Position numbers and translations under genes: made by a program. From Actinomadura macrotermitis (GTDB lineage Bacteria > Actinomycetota > Actinomycetes > Streptosporangiales > Streptosporangiaceae), in NCBI RefSeq assembly GCF_009604375.1, contig NZ_WEGH01000001.1:434001-498000 (forward strand): DNA of 64,000 nucleotides. Direction: 5' to 3'. The notes under the pieces were generated by a model. That model searched no databases and was not told where the DNA came from. It saw only the letters and a list, made by a program, of their open reading frames with translations. This document shows, piece by piece, positions 1-8,311 of this stretch. Numbering within the stretch: the stretch's first letter is position 1; each line of letters begins with the position of its first letter.

Positions 1-312
1 GTCCGCCGGGTCGAGCGTGGCGAAGACGGTGGCGTGCGGGCTGAGCACGCCGTCGGTGCCGCCGGACCACACCAGCGGAACCCGCGCGACCTCCGCGGCG
101 CCGCGGGTGCCCTTGGCGAGCAGCACCTCGCGGAACGCCCGGTCGGCCAGCAGCCGGGTGTAGTCGTTGACGCCGCCGTTGCCCTCGGTCTTGCCGACCA
201 CGGCCAGCACCCGGTCGGCCTCGAGCACGCCGTCGTCGATCAGCCGGGCCAGCCCGGAGGCGTCGGTCACGCTCTCGATGGGGATCTTGCGGACTTCGAT
301 CGGATCAGGCAC
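1..312 (-). CDS. Ring-opening amidohydrolase (barbiturase / cyanuric acid hydrolase family), N-terminal part
   Basis: The N-terminal 104 residues run off the left edge of the window. The start is read as GTG at 312, with a GGGAG-type ribosome site seven bases upstream. The segments [30 protein letters not shown] and [13 protein letters not shown] are the hallmark blocks of the AtzD/TrzD/barbiturase fold, which opens barbiturate or cyanuric acid rings by hydrolysis. Family assignment is strong from these blocks. The substrate cannot be decided because the discriminating residues lie further along the protein. A MatB-like malonyl-CoA synthetase and a nucleobase permease/molybdenum hydroxylase operon elsewhere in the window make barbiturate (oxidative pyrimidine breakdown) the more attractive guess, but that is inference. 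Confidence 0.85.
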   Translation of the reverse strand, partial: MPDPIEVRKIPIESVTDASGLARLIDDGVLEADRVLAVVGKTEGNGGVNDYTRLLADRAFREVLLAKGTRGAAEVARVPLVWSGGTDGVLSPHATVFATLDPAD

Positions 313-363
313 GGCACGGCTCCCTTCCCCCGCGACGGTAACCGCCGTACGGCCAGGGTCTCA

Positions 364-380
364 TGGGCGAAATCCGCCCA
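364..380. promoter_or_regulatory. Short inverted repeat between amidohydrolase and membrane gene
   Basis: TGGGCG at 364-369 and CGCCCA at 375-380 form a perfect six-base inverted repeat around a five-base centre. It lies in the 101-base gap behind the end of the minus-strand membrane gene and upstream of the amidohydrolase start. It could be a weak terminator for the former or an operator for the latter; nothing in the sequence decides this. Confidence 0.3.
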
Positions 381-413
381 AGCGGCCCCGGCCGTTCGGC
401 AAGTCCGCCGGGT

Positions 414-1574
414 TCAGGGGCGGGCGCCCAGGGACCTCACCCAGCCCTCGGCCTGGATCGCGGAGGCGAGCATGCGCACCGGCGGGCCGTCCGGCTTCTC
501 CGGCATGTACGCCTCGTGCCCGAGGTAGCGGGTGGTCGCGGGGTCGATGAGGTAGCGGTGCTCCCGCTTCTTGCCCTCCTTCTGCACGAGCGCGACCGCC
601 GGGCGGCCGAGCAGGTCGGTGGTGTCCCTGACCAGGGTGATGCCGGGCTCGCCGGCCAGGATGCGGAAGAACGCGGCGCGGGTGCCGGGACGGGCCGCCC
701 CCGACAGCAGGTTCGGCGCCATGGAGAACACCGTGTCGGTGTAGCTCATGCCGGTCCCGACGCCGTCGTGGCCCCTCGCCGCCTTCTCGTCGGAGTCGTG
801 CCAGCGGTGCAGCAGGATCGTCAGGCTCCTCTCGTCGGCGGGCAGCTTGGCGATCTCCCCCGGGTCGTCGCGGCGCTGGCTCGCGGACGGCTTGATGTCG
901 CGGAAGTCGTAGTTGTTGGTGTGCGGCTTGGCCGACCAGTCCTCCAGCTCCGGCGAGCCGAGCGCGCGCCAGGCGGCCTCGTCCGCGGCCGACCTGAAGG
1001 TGATCTTCCGGTCGATGCCGACGATGGTGCGGGCGAGGCCGGGCGAGCGCCGCGCGTTCCAGGAGTCCTGCGACTTGGTCACGTACGCGACGTGGAACGG
1101 CAGCAGCTTCGCCAGTTCGGCATTCCCGGTCGGCATGGCGCGCCTGGAACGCTTGCCGAGGAACCGGATCAGCGCCTGCTCGCGCTCGCGGTTGTAGTAG
1201 TAGGCGCCGGTGGTGAGGGGCGCCTTCTCCGCGGTGTGCGCGGCCGTCAGCAGGAAGGTCCGGGCGTCCAGCGGGGCCTGCGCGACGGTGGCGGGCCCGC
1301 GGTGGGACCCGCCACCGTCCCCGGCCGTCAGCACGGCCGCGCCCGCGGCCGCGACGCCGGCCGCCGTGACGCCCGCGATCACCAGGATCGGGCGGCGGGA
1401 GCGGGTGCGGGCCGGCCGGGGCTCGCGCCCCATGGTGTCCTGCATGGCGCGGGCCAGGTCGGTGTCGCGCCGCCGGCCGTGGATCTCGTCCGCGGTCCGC
1501 TCCAGCGCGGCGGGCTTCAGGGCGCGGAAGGCGTGCTCCGCGTCGGTGCGGTTCATCTTCGCTCCGAAGGTCAT
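414..1574 (-). CDS. CU044_5270-type membrane protein, partner of the upstream sigma factor
   Basis: The protein has 386 residues. About 60 cytoplasmic residues precede one hydrophobic segment at roughly 62-84 (PILVIAGVTAAGVAAAGAAV), and a large domain of about 300 residues presumably lies outside. Its start codon overlaps the stop of the sigma-factor gene (ATGA at 1571-1574), so the two are translationally coupled. This layout matches the actinobacterial CU044_5270 family, which usually follows a sigma-70-like factor. An anti-sigma or sensor role is likely from context but no zinc-binding anti-sigma motif is visible, so the function stays unproven. An internal ATG at codon 7 is an alternative start. 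Confidence 0.75.
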   Translation of the reverse strand: MTFGAKMNRTDAEHAFRALKPAALERTADEIHGRRRDTDLARAMQDTMGREPRPARTRSRRPILVIAGVTAAGVAAAGAAVLTAGDGGGSHRGPATVAQAPLDARTFLLTAAHTAEKAPLTTGAYYYNREREQALIRFLGKRSRRAMPTGNAELAKLLPFHVAYVTKSQDSWNARRSPGLARTIVGIDRKITFRSAADEAAWRALGSPELEDWSAKPHTNNYDFRDIKPSASQRRDDPGEIAKLPADERSLTILLHRWHDSDEKAARGHDGVGTGMSYTDTVFSMAPNLLSGAARPGTRAAFFRILAGEPGITLVRDTTDLLGRPAVALVQKEGKKREHRYLIDPATTRYLGHEAYMPEKPDGPPVRMLASAIQAEGWVRSLGARP

Positions 1575-2110
1575 CGGGCCGCCTTCTCGGCGACCAGGGT
1601 GGGGTGGGGGGCGGCCGGGCCGGATTCCAAGGCCCGGGCGAGGCGCTTGCGGGCGCGGTGCAGCCGCACGAAGAACGCCGCCGCCGAGCAGCCGACGACC
1701 CGGGCGGCCTCGCGCGGCTCCAGCCCGTGCCAGGTGACCAGCGCCAGCACCTCCAGGTCGCGCTCGGACAGCGCCGCGACGGCCGCGAGCGCGTCGTGCC
1801 GCGCCACGACGTGGTCGGCGACGTCCCAGGCGGCCTGGTCCGCCGGGCCGCTCAGCGCCGCGATCCGCGCCGCCAGCACCTGCCGCCGCGCGCCCTTGTC
1901 CCGCTGCTTGTGCAGCAGGTTGCGGGCGACGCCGAGCAGCCAGGGCAGCGCCGGGTCGCCCAGGTCGTCCAGGCGGCGCCAGGCGATCAGGAACGTCTCG
2001 CTGGCGATGTCCTCGGCCGTGTGCGGCTCGGCGTGGGTGAGCGCGTACGCCAGCACGCGCCGGTGGTGCGCGTCGTACAGGGCGGTGAAGCGTCTCTCGG
2101 ATTCGTCCAC
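1571..2110 (-). CDS. ECF-type RNA polymerase sigma factor
   Basis: The protein has 179 residues and starts at GTG with GGGAGGG seven to ten bases upstream. Region 2 is recognisable at about residues 5-75, with FTALYDAHHRRVLAYA and DIASETFLIAWRRL. Region 4 lies at about 108-160, with LSERDLEVLALVTWHGLEP and a helix-turn-helix ending VRLHRARKRL. Length and the lack of regions 1 and 3 fit the extracytoplasmic-function class. It would direct RNA polymerase to a small regulon, probably including its own operon. The overlapping downstream membrane gene is the expected regulator or sensor. Confidence 0.88.
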   Translation of the reverse strand: MDESERRFTALYDAHHRRVLAYALTHAEPHTAEDIASETFLIAWRRLDDLGDPALPWLLGVARNLLHKQRDKGARRQVLAARIAALSGPADQAAWDVADHVVARHDALAAVAALSERDLEVLALVTWHGLEPREAARVVGCSAAAFFVRLHRARKRLARALESGPAAPHPTLVAEKAAR

Positions 2111-2220
2111 CGGGCCCTCCCGTCGGGGGTCGGGGTTGGTTGTCGTGAGGTAATCCCGACCCGGCCCCTGCGTTTACACTTCGGCACGGAAGATCCCAGA
2201 ACGTGCCGGAGGAGCCCCAT

Positions 2221-2646
2221 ATGCAGCCGAGTCCCGGCGCGCCGTCCGTCCCCGAAGGCCGCGCGGCCGGCGCCGCCTGGCGCGCCCTGCCGAAGGAGAC
2301 CCGCGCCGAGGTCCTGGCCGCCGAGGAGCCGATCGCCGACCCGGCGGTCCGGGCCGTCGCGGTCGGCTACGCCCGCACGGTCCTGGCCCGCTCGCCGCGC
2401 CGCCAGGCCCTGCCGCTCGCCGGCGCCACCCTGGCCGTGGTCGGGCTCGGCTCGCTGCTGGTCGCGCTGACGGGCCTCGGGGACTCGGAGCTCGCCCGGC
2501 TGCTGCCGATCTTCATCGCGGTGGCGATCCTGCTGTGGATGCGCAACCGGATGCGCGCCCGCATCCTCGGCCTGCTCCGCGTCGAGAAGCTGAACGCGCC
2601 GGCCACCGCCCCCGCCGAGCCGGCCGAGGCGCCGCCGGGCGCCTGA
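2221..2646 (+). CDS. Small two-helix membrane protein of unknown function
   Basis: The protein has 141 residues. ATG at 2221 is preferred over a GTG at 2203 because GGAGGAG sits six bases before the ATG. Two hydrophobic segments (roughly residues 62-82 and 90-107, ALPLAGATLAVVGLGSLLVA and LLPIFIAVAILLWM) are followed by a basic stretch RNRMRARIL and an Ala/Pro tail. The charge pattern suggests that both ends are cytoplasmic. It is divergent from the sigma-factor operon and tail-to-tail with the aminotransferase gene, ten bases apart. I do not recognise a family. TACACT at 2175-2180 could be a -10 box, but no good -35 is visible. Confidence 0.65.
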   Translation: MQPSPGAPSVPEGRAAGAAWRALPKETRAEVLAAEEPIADPAVRAVAVGYARTVLARSPRRQALPLAGATLAVVGLGSLLVALTGLGDSELARLLPIFIAVAILLWMRNRMRARILGLLRVEKLNAPATAPAEPAEAPPGA

Positions 2647-2656
2647 ACCGCCGCAC

Positions 2657-3823
2657 TCAGGGGCGCAGCGCCGCCAGCCGCCGCACCGCCTCGTCGATGA
2701 CCTCGTCCTGCTTGCAGAAGGCGAACCGGACGAAGTGCGCCCCGGCCTCGGGGCGCTGGTAGAAGACCTGCGTCGGGATCGCCACGACGCCCGCCTTCGC
2801 CGGCAACTCCCGGGCCAGCGCCATGCCGTCGGTGAAGCCGAGCGGGCGGATGTCGGCCTGCACGAAGTAGGTGCCCTGCGGGCGGTAGGCGGTGAACCCG
2901 GCGGCCTCCAGACCGGTGATCAGCCGGTCCCGCTTGCCCTCCAGGGACTTGCGCAGGTCCTCCACCCAGGGCAGCTCGTTGCGCAGCGCGTACGCGGTGG
3001 CGTGCTGCCAGGGACCGCCGGTGGCGTAGGTGAGGAACTGCTTCACCGTCTGGACGGCCCGGACGTACCGCGCGGGCGCGGTGATCCAGCCGGTCTTCCA
3101 GCCGGTGACCGAGAAGGTCTTGCCGACCGACGACACCGTGACCGTCCGCTCGCGCATCCCCTCCAGGGTCGCGAGCGGGACGTGCTCGGCGCCGTCGAAG
3201 GTCAGGTACTCGTACACCTCGTCGGTGACGGCGATCAGATCGTGCTCACGGCAGACCGCCGCGATCGTCTCCAGCTCCGCGCGGGTGAACACGGTGCCCG
3301 CCGGGTTGTGCGGGGAGTTGACCAGGATCAGCCGGGTCCGGGGGCCGACGGCGGCACGCAGCTCGTCGGGGTCGAAGGTGAAGCGGCCCTCCACCGGGCG
3401 CAGCAGGACGGGCCGCAGCACCGCGCCCGCCAGCGCGACGGTCGCCGCGTAGGAGTCGTAGGTGGGCTCGAACGCGATGACCTCGTCGCCCGGCCCGGCG
3501 AGGGCGAGCACCGAGGCCGCGATGCCCTCGGTCGCGCCCACGGTCACGTAGACCTCGGTGGCCGGGTCGTAGGACAGGCCGTACCGGCCGCGCCGCTGCT
3601 CGGCGACGGCCTCGCGCAACTCGGGCAGGCCAGGGCCGGGCGGGTACTGGTTGAGGCCGCCCCGGATCGCCTCGACGGCGGTCTCCAGCATCGCCGGCGG
3701 CCCGTCGGAGTCGGGGAAGCCCTGCCCCAGATTGATGGCCCCGGTCGCCGTGGCCAGTGCGGACATCTCCGCGAAGATCGTCGTTCCGAAACCCTGCATG
3801 CGCGGTACCAGCGGCTCTCCCAC
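2657..3823 (-). CDS. Pyridoxal-phosphate aminotransferase, class I/II
   Basis: The protein has 388 residues of fold-type I aminotransferase. Visible signatures are NLGQGFPDSDGP near residue 31, the NSPHNPAG block at about 169-176, DEVYEYL near 201, and SSVGKTFSVTGWKTGW with the PLP-binding lysine at about 235. The pattern is that of the DapC/YbdL/kynurenine-aminotransferase group, often annotated N-succinyldiaminopimelate aminotransferase in actinomycetes. The amino donor and physiological acceptor cannot be told from sequence. The gene starts at GTG and stands alone: the downstream response regulator begins a separate operon that ends 22 bases away. Confidence 0.88.
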   Translation of the reverse strand: MGEPLVPRMQGFGTTIFAEMSALATATGAINLGQGFPDSDGPPAMLETAVEAIRGGLNQYPPGPGLPELREAVAEQRRGRYGLSYDPATEVYVTVGATEGIAASVLALAGPGDEVIAFEPTYDSYAATVALAGAVLRPVLLRPVEGRFTFDPDELRAAVGPRTRLILVNSPHNPAGTVFTRAELETIAAVCREHDLIAVTDEVYEYLTFDGAEHVPLATLEGMRERTVTVSSVGKTFSVTGWKTGWITAPARYVRAVQTVKQFLTYATGGPWQHATAYALRNELPWVEDLRKSLEGKRDRLITGLEAAGFTAYRPQGTYFVQADIRPLGFTDGMALARELPAKAGVVAIPTQVFYQRPEAGAHFVRFAFCKQDEVIDEAVRRLAALRP

Positions 3824-3845
3824 ACCCTCACCCTAACCGGGCGGA

Positions 3846-4451
3846 TCAGACCCAGCCCATCTCGCGGGCGGCGCGGACGGCGGCGACGCGGTTGGACTCG
3901 CCGAGCTTGGCCATCGCGGTGGACAGGTAGTTGCGCACGGTGCCCTCCGACAGGTGCAGCAGGGTCGCGATGCGGGCCGTGTCGGTGCCCGCGCCGATCA
4001 GGCGGAGGATCTCGCGTTCGCGTTCGGTGAGGGGGTTGTCGCCCGCGGCCATCGCGCTGGCGGCCAGCTCGGCGTCCAGGTAGCGGCCGCCCGCGTGCAC
4101 CTTGCGGATGGCGGCGGCGAGCTCCTCGGTGGGGGCGTCCTTGGCGACGAAGCCGCGGACCCCGGCGGCCATCGCGCGGCGCAGGTAGCCGGGGCGGGCC
4201 AGGCTGGTCAGCATGCACACCGCGCAGCGGGCGCCGGCGTCGCGCAGCCGCTCGGCGACGGTGAGGCCGTCGGCGCCGGGCATGTCGATGTCCAGGACGG
4301 CCACGTCGGGGTCGTGCGCGGCGACCGCGGCGGCGACCTCGTCGCCGCGGCCGACCTCGGCGACGACGGTGAGGTCGTCCTCCAGGCCGAGCAGCGCGGC
4401 GACCGCGCCGCGGATGAGCCGCTCGTCGTCGGCGAGCAGGACGGTGATCAC
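3846..4451 (-). CDS. LuxR/NarL-family response regulator
   Basis: The protein has 201 residues. The receiver domain occupies about 1-120: acidic pocket at residues 8-9 (ADDE), phosphoacceptor Asp54 in AVLDIDMPG, and the conserved lysine in FVAKDAP. A LuxR-type helix-turn-helix follows at about 135-198 (LTEREREILRLIGAGTDT, GTVRNYLSTAMAKLG). The GTG start overlaps the kinase stop (GTGA at 4448-4451), so it is coupled to its cognate kinase. With the ABC transporter upstream it forms a DesKR/LnrJK-like sensing and export unit. The probable target is the paired inverted repeat at 7465-7498 in front of the operon. Confidence 0.92.
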   Translation of the reverse strand: MITVLLADDERLIRGAVAALLGLEDDLTVVAEVGRGDEVAAAVAAHDPDVAVLDIDMPGADGLTVAERLRDAGARCAVCMLTSLARPGYLRRAMAAGVRGFVAKDAPTEELAAAIRKVHAGGRYLDAELAASAMAAGDNPLTEREREILRLIGAGTDTARIATLLHLSEGTVRNYLSTAMAKLGESNRVAAVRAAREMGWV

Positions 4452-5659
4452 GCGGGGCTCCCGGCGGGCACCGGGTCCGGCACCGGGACGGTGGCGCGCA
4501 GCAGGAACCCGTCGCGGCCGTGCCGCCGCGCGGTCAGCGTGCCGCCGACCACGGCGATCCGCTCGGTCAGCCCGGCGAGGCCGGTCCCGGGGTCGGCGGA
4601 GGCGCCGCGCACCCCGTCGTTGTCCATCTCCAGCACCACGCCCCCACCGTAGGGGGTGAGGGTGATCGCGCAGCGGCGGGCCTCGCTGTGTTTGATGATG
4701 TTGGTGGCGCCCTCGCGGATCACCCAGGCCAGCACGGCGCGCGCCTCGGCCGGCAGCCCGTCGGGCAGCGGACCGGTCTCGCAGCGCACCCCGGCGGCCT
4801 CCAGGACGGCGCGCACCCCGGCGAGCTCGGCGTCCAGCTCGACCGCGCGGTAGCCGCGGACGGCGGCGCGCACCTCGCGCAGCGCGTCGCGGGCGGCGCG
4901 GCGCACGTCGGCCATCTCGGCGCGGGCGCGATCGGGGTCGGCCTCGGCGAGCCGGATGGCCAGCTCGCTCTTGACCGCGATCAGCGACAGGCTGTGCCCG
5001 AGCAGGTCGTGCAGGTCGCGGGAGAAGCGCAGCCGCTCCTCGGTGACCGCGACGCGGGCGAGGGCCTCGCGGGCGGCGTGCGCCTCCTGGTGCAGGTCCC
5101 ACATGCGCCGCTGGTAGCGGTTGATGTAGATGACGAACGCGCTGACCGCGGTGTAGATCGCGAACATCACGGGCGCGGCCCACCAGGGCCGGGTGCCGCC
5201 GTCGCCCCAGTGCGGGGCGGCGGCGGTGCCGACGGCGGTGACGACCGCGGAGGTGCCGAGGCAGAGCGCGGCGAGCCGGCGCCGGTCCATCGGGGACAGC
5301 GCCAGGGCCGAGGACCACACCAGCGGCACCGTGCACCACAGCGGGTTGCTGAACATCATCAGGGTGAGCGCGAACGCGACGGCGCCGCTGGCCAGCACGT
5401 CGCGCCGGGTCACGCCGCCGCCGAGGGCCCGCTTGACGAGCCGGTGGTAGCACCAGCCCATCACCACCAGCCCGGCCAGGCCGGCGACCAGCAGCGGCAC
5501 GCCGATCCTCCCGTCGCTGTAGGGCTGGATCAGGGCGGCCAGGCACGGGCCGAGGAAGCCCGCCCCGGCGAACAGGAACGAGCGGTAGGTCACCTGGCGG
5601 TAGTTGCTGAGCCGCCGGGCGTCCCTGGCCTCCAGTTCGGCCGACGTCGCGGTGTCCAT
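4448..5659 (-). CDS. Membrane sensor histidine kinase, HisKA_3/NarL type
   Basis: The protein has 403 residues. The start is the ATG at 5659 because AGGAGG lies eight bases upstream; the open frame continues further but has no comparable site. Five or six hydrophobic segments fill residues 25-180, followed by a coiled linker and the dimerisation/phosphorylation helix with RDLHDLLGHSLSL (phosphorylated His at about 217). The HATPase domain shows the N box (GATNIIKHSEARRC) and DNDGV. There is no large extracytoplasmic loop, so it probably senses the membrane or the transporter itself. It sits between the ABC permease (38 bases downstream of that stop) and its overlapping response regulator. Confidence 0.9.
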   Translation of the reverse strand: MDTATSAELEARDARRLSNYRQVTYRSFLFAGAGFLGPCLAALIQPYSDGRIGVPLLVAGLAGLVVMGWCYHRLVKRALGGGVTRRDVLASGAVAFALTLMMFSNPLWCTVPLVWSSALALSPMDRRRLAALCLGTSAVVTAVGTAAAPHWGDGGTRPWWAAPVMFAIYTAVSAFVIYINRYQRRMWDLHQEAHAAREALARVAVTEERLRFSRDLHDLLGHSLSLIAVKSELAIRLAEADPDRARAEMADVRRAARDALREVRAAVRGYRAVELDAELAGVRAVLEAAGVRCETGPLPDGLPAEARAVLAWVIREGATNIIKHSEARRCAITLTPYGGGVVLEMDNDGVRGASADPGTGLAGLTERIAVVGGTLTARRHGRDGFLLRATVPVPDPVPAGSPA

Positions 5660-5697
5660 GGGTGGGTTTCCTCCTGTTCTGCCGCAGCGTAGCGGGG

Positions 5698-6498
5698 TCA
5701 GCCGCGGCGGGGTTCCCAGCGGAACCAGCGGGCGGCGAGCCAGCGCCCGATGCCGAGCCAGACGGCGAGGACGGCGAAGGAGCGCGCGACCGCCGCCCAG
5801 CCCCCCAGGAACCCGACCTCGGGATGCGTGCCGTGCGCGAAGTGGTCCTGGCCGAAGTAGCCGGTCCGCACGATCTCCACGACCGGGCTGAGCGGCACCC
5901 ACCGGGCGGCCTCCTGCGCGGCCTGCGGCAGGGCCTGCAGGGGGAACATCACGCCGGCGCCCATCATGCACAGGAACATGATCGGCACGGCGGTGAGCTG
6001 GGCCATCTCGCTGGTGGGGGTGACCCCCGACAGCGCGAGCGCCAGCAGCGCGAACACCGCGGCGCCGAGGACCATCCCGGTGAGCATCAGCAGCGGGTCG
6101 GCCGGCGTCCGGCCGCCGAACGACGCGGCGAGCACGACCAGCAGTCCGAGCGCCTGGACCAGGTACAGGACGGCGGCCAGCAGCACGCTGCCGCCGAGGA
6201 TGGTGCCGTCGGCGAGGGCGGTGCCGCGCAGCCGCTTGAGGGTGAGGTCCTCACGGCGGGCGGTGAACACCGTCACCAGGTTCATGAACACCGCGAAGAC
6301 CAGGAAGAAGCCGAGGTAGCCCGAGCCCTGCAGCAGGGCGACGTCCACGCCCTCCGCCTGCTCGCCCCGCATCGGGGCCAGCAGCACGGCGAACATGACC
6401 GGCAGGCCGGTGGCGGTGAACAGGGCGTTGCGGTTGCGCCACAGCAGGGTCAGGTCCAGGCGGGCGACGCGCAGCAGCCCGGTCGTCGTCTCGTTCAC
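5698..6498 (-). CDS. ABC-2 type transporter permease
   Basis: The protein has 266 residues with six predicted membrane segments, a cytoplasmic N terminus (LLRVARLDLTLLWRNRNAL) and the ABC-2 fold seen in DrrB/NodJ/LnrM exporters. The GTG start overlaps the stop of the ATPase gene (GTGA at 6495-6498). It should work with that ATPase as a drug, lipid or antibiotic exporter. The sensor kinase and response regulator follow in the same direction, which suggests export induced by the substrate. The actual substrate is unknown. Confidence 0.88.
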   Translation of the reverse strand: MNETTTGLLRVARLDLTLLWRNRNALFTATGLPVMFAVLLAPMRGEQAEGVDVALLQGSGYLGFFLVFAVFMNLVTVFTARREDLTLKRLRGTALADGTILGGSVLLAAVLYLVQALGLLVVLAASFGGRTPADPLLMLTGMVLGAAVFALLALALSGVTPTSEMAQLTAVPIMFLCMMGAGVMFPLQALPQAAQEAARWVPLSPVVEIVRTGYFGQDHFAHGTHPEVGFLGGWAAVARSFAVLAVWLGIGRWLAARWFRWEPRRG

Positions 6499-7424
6499 AG
6501 GGCGGCTCCTTCGGCGGTGCGCAGGAAGACGTCTTCGAGGGAGGCGCTGCGGGCCTGCAACCCCTCCAGCGCGAGGTCGCGTTCGTCGGCCCAGCGCAGC
6601 AGCGCGTGCAGGGCGTGCTGCAGCCGCGCACCGGTGACGGCGTAGGTGACGACGGCGCCGCCGCCGTCCACCGTGATGCCGGGCGGGCCGCCGCCGGGCA
6701 GGGGCGGCAGGGCGGCGGCCGGCAGGGCGGCGGGCAGCGTGAAGACGATCCGGTCGCCGTGCCCGGCCAGGACGTCCGCGACGGTGCCGGTCAGCGCGAT
6801 CCGGCCGCGGTGCATCATCGCCAGCCGGTCCGCCAGCCGCTCGGCCTCCTCCAGGTAGTGGGTGGTGAGCAGCACGGTGGTGCCGCCCGCGACGACGTCG
6901 CGGACGATCCGCCAGGTGGCGTGCCGGGCCTCGGGGTCCATGCCGGCGGTCGGCTCGTCCAGGAACAGCACCCGGGGGCGGCCGAGCAGCGCCAGGGCCA
7001 GGTCCAGGCGGCGTTTCTGGCCGCCCGACAGCTGCCGGACCCGCACGCCGGCCCGGTCGGCCAGCCCGGCGAGGGCGAGCGTCTCGTCGCGGCCGCGCGG
7101 GCGGCGGGTGAAGCCGCGCCAGTGGCCGACGGTCTCGGCGACGGTGAGGTCGGCGAAGAAGCCGCCCTCCTGGAGCATGATCCCGATCTGCGGGCGGACG
7201 GCGCGGCGCTCGCGGTACGGGTCGTGGCCGAGGACCCGGACGGTCCCCGACGAGGCGGCCTGGAACCCCTCCAGGGTCTCCAGGGTGGTGGTCTTGCCGG
7301 CGCCGTTGGTGCCGAGCAGCGCGAACAGCTCGCCCGCGCCGACCTCGAACGACACGCCCGCGACGGCCTCGAAGTCCCCGTAGCCGCGGTGCAGATCGGT
7401 GACCCGGATGGCTGGTTCGTCCAT
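6495..7424 (-). CDS. ABC transporter ATP-binding protein (DrrA-like)
   Basis: The protein has 309 residues. Walker A is GTNGAGKTT at about 38-46, the signature is RQLSGGQKRRLDLAL, and Walker B is RVLFLDEPTAGMD. The switch histidine lies in LLTTHYLEEAERL. A C-terminal extension of about 90 residues, typical of DrrA/CcmA-like exporters, follows the nucleotide-binding domain. It is the first gene of a four-gene operon (ATPase, permease, kinase, regulator). A GAGGG site precedes the ATG. Regulation is probably through the inverted repeats at 7465-7498, which lie 41-74 bases upstream of the start. Confidence 0.93.
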   Translation of the reverse strand: MDEPAIRVTDLHRGYGDFEAVAGVSFEVGAGELFALLGTNGAGKTTTLETLEGFQAASSGTVRVLGHDPYRERRAVRPQIGIMLQEGGFFADLTVAETVGHWRGFTRRPRGRDETLALAGLADRAGVRVRQLSGGQKRRLDLALALLGRPRVLFLDEPTAGMDPEARHATWRIVRDVVAGGTTVLLTTHYLEEAERLADRLAMMHRGRIALTGTVADVLAGHGDRIVFTLPAALPAAALPPLPGGGPPGITVDGGGAVVTYAVTGARLQHALHALLRWADERDLALEGLQARSASLEDVFLRTAEGAAL

Positions 7425-7464
7425 GCCCTCAAGCGTGCCGACCGGCCGCGCGGCCCGGTAGAAG

Positions 7465-7498
7465 CCGCTGTCAGCGGATCGTGATGACAGATGTCATC
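7465..7498. promoter_or_regulatory. Two adjacent inverted repeats, probable operator for the ABC/two-component operon
   Basis: CCGCTG-T-CAGCGG (7465-7477) and GATGACA-GA-TGTCATC (7483-7498) are both perfect inverted repeats, five bases apart. They lie in the 91-base divergent region between the ABC operon and the amidase gene. Such tandem dyads suit a dimeric LuxR-type response regulator like the one encoded in the operon. Binding has not been shown; the right repeat also sits within 20 bases of the amidase start and could affect it. Confidence 0.5.
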
Positions 7499-7515
7499 CC
7501 GTGCACAATGGGGTC

Positions 7516-8307
7516 ATGCGCGTAGCCCTGTGCCAGATCGAGGTCGGCGACGATCCCCAGGAGAACCTGCAACGCATGCTGGACGCGCTCGCCGGCGCGC
7601 CGGAGGCCGATCTCGCGGTCTTCCCCGAGGCGTCGCAGGTGCGGTTCGGCAACGAGCTGGCCCGGTTCGCCGAGCCGCTGGACGGGCCGTTCGTCACCGC
7701 GCTGCGCGACGCGGCCCGCACGCACCGCACCGCCGTCATCGCCGGGGTGTTCGAGCCGGCCGGCGACGGCCGCGTGCACAACACCGTCGTCGGGATCGAG
7801 GCGGACGGCGCGCTGGCCGGTTCCTACCGCAAGCTGCACCTGTTCGACGCGTTCGGCGACCGCGAGTCCGAGGACGTGGCGGCCGGTGACGAGCCGGTCG
7901 TGCTGGACCTGGCGGGCACCCGGATCGGCGTCGTCACCTGCTACGACGTGCGGTTCCCCGAGCTGGCGCGGGCGCTGGTCGACCGGGGCGCGCAGATCCT
8001 GGCGATCCCGGCGGCCTGGGCCCAGGGGGTGTTCAAGGAGGAGCACTGGACCACGCTGATCCGGGCCCGCGCGATCGAGAACACCACCTGGGTGGTCGCG
8101 GTGGACAAGGCGCCGGACCGGTCCCGGCCGCCGCGCGGCGCGCCCGGCGGGGTCGGGCGCAGCCAGCTCATCGACCCGATGGGCGTGGTCGTGGCCGACC
8201 TCGGCCCGCACCCGGGCGTCCGGGTCGCCGAGCTGGATCCGGCGGTGACCGGCAAGGTCCGGGCGCTGGTGCCGTCGCTGGCGCACCGGCGCCGCGACGT
8301 GCTCTGA
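7516..8307 (+). CDS. Nitrilase-superfamily amidase, Nit1-like (possible deaminated glutathione amidase)
   Basis: The protein has 263 residues from ATG 7516. The Glu-Lys-Cys catalytic triad is complete: Glu38 in AVFPEAS, Lys106 in YRKLHLFDAF and Cys142 in VVTCYDVRFPEL. The YRKLHLFDAF context is that of Nit1-type omega-amidases, which repair deaminated glutathione, and differs from beta-ureidopropionase. No clear Shine-Dalgarno precedes the ATG; a GTG at 7501 is an alternative. The gene is divergent from the ABC operon and ends four bases before the end of the convergent oxidoreductase gene. Confidence 0.85.
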   Translation: MRVALCQIEVGDDPQENLQRMLDALAGAPEADLAVFPEASQVRFGNELARFAEPLDGPFVTALRDAARTHRTAVIAGVFEPAGDGRVHNTVVGIEADGALAGSYRKLHLFDAFGDRESEDVAAGDEPVVLDLAGTRIGVVTCYDVRFPELARALVDRGAQILAIPAAWAQGVFKEEHWTTLIRARAIENTTWVVAVDKAPDRSRPPRGAPGGVGRSQLIDPMGVVVADLGPHPGVRVAELDPAVTGKVRALVPSLAHRRRDVL

Positions 8308-8311
8308 CCGC

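Noticed and set aside
2203..2220. GTG start six codons before the small membrane protein
   Set aside because: The GGAGGAG sequence inside this stretch is the ribosome site of ATG 2221.
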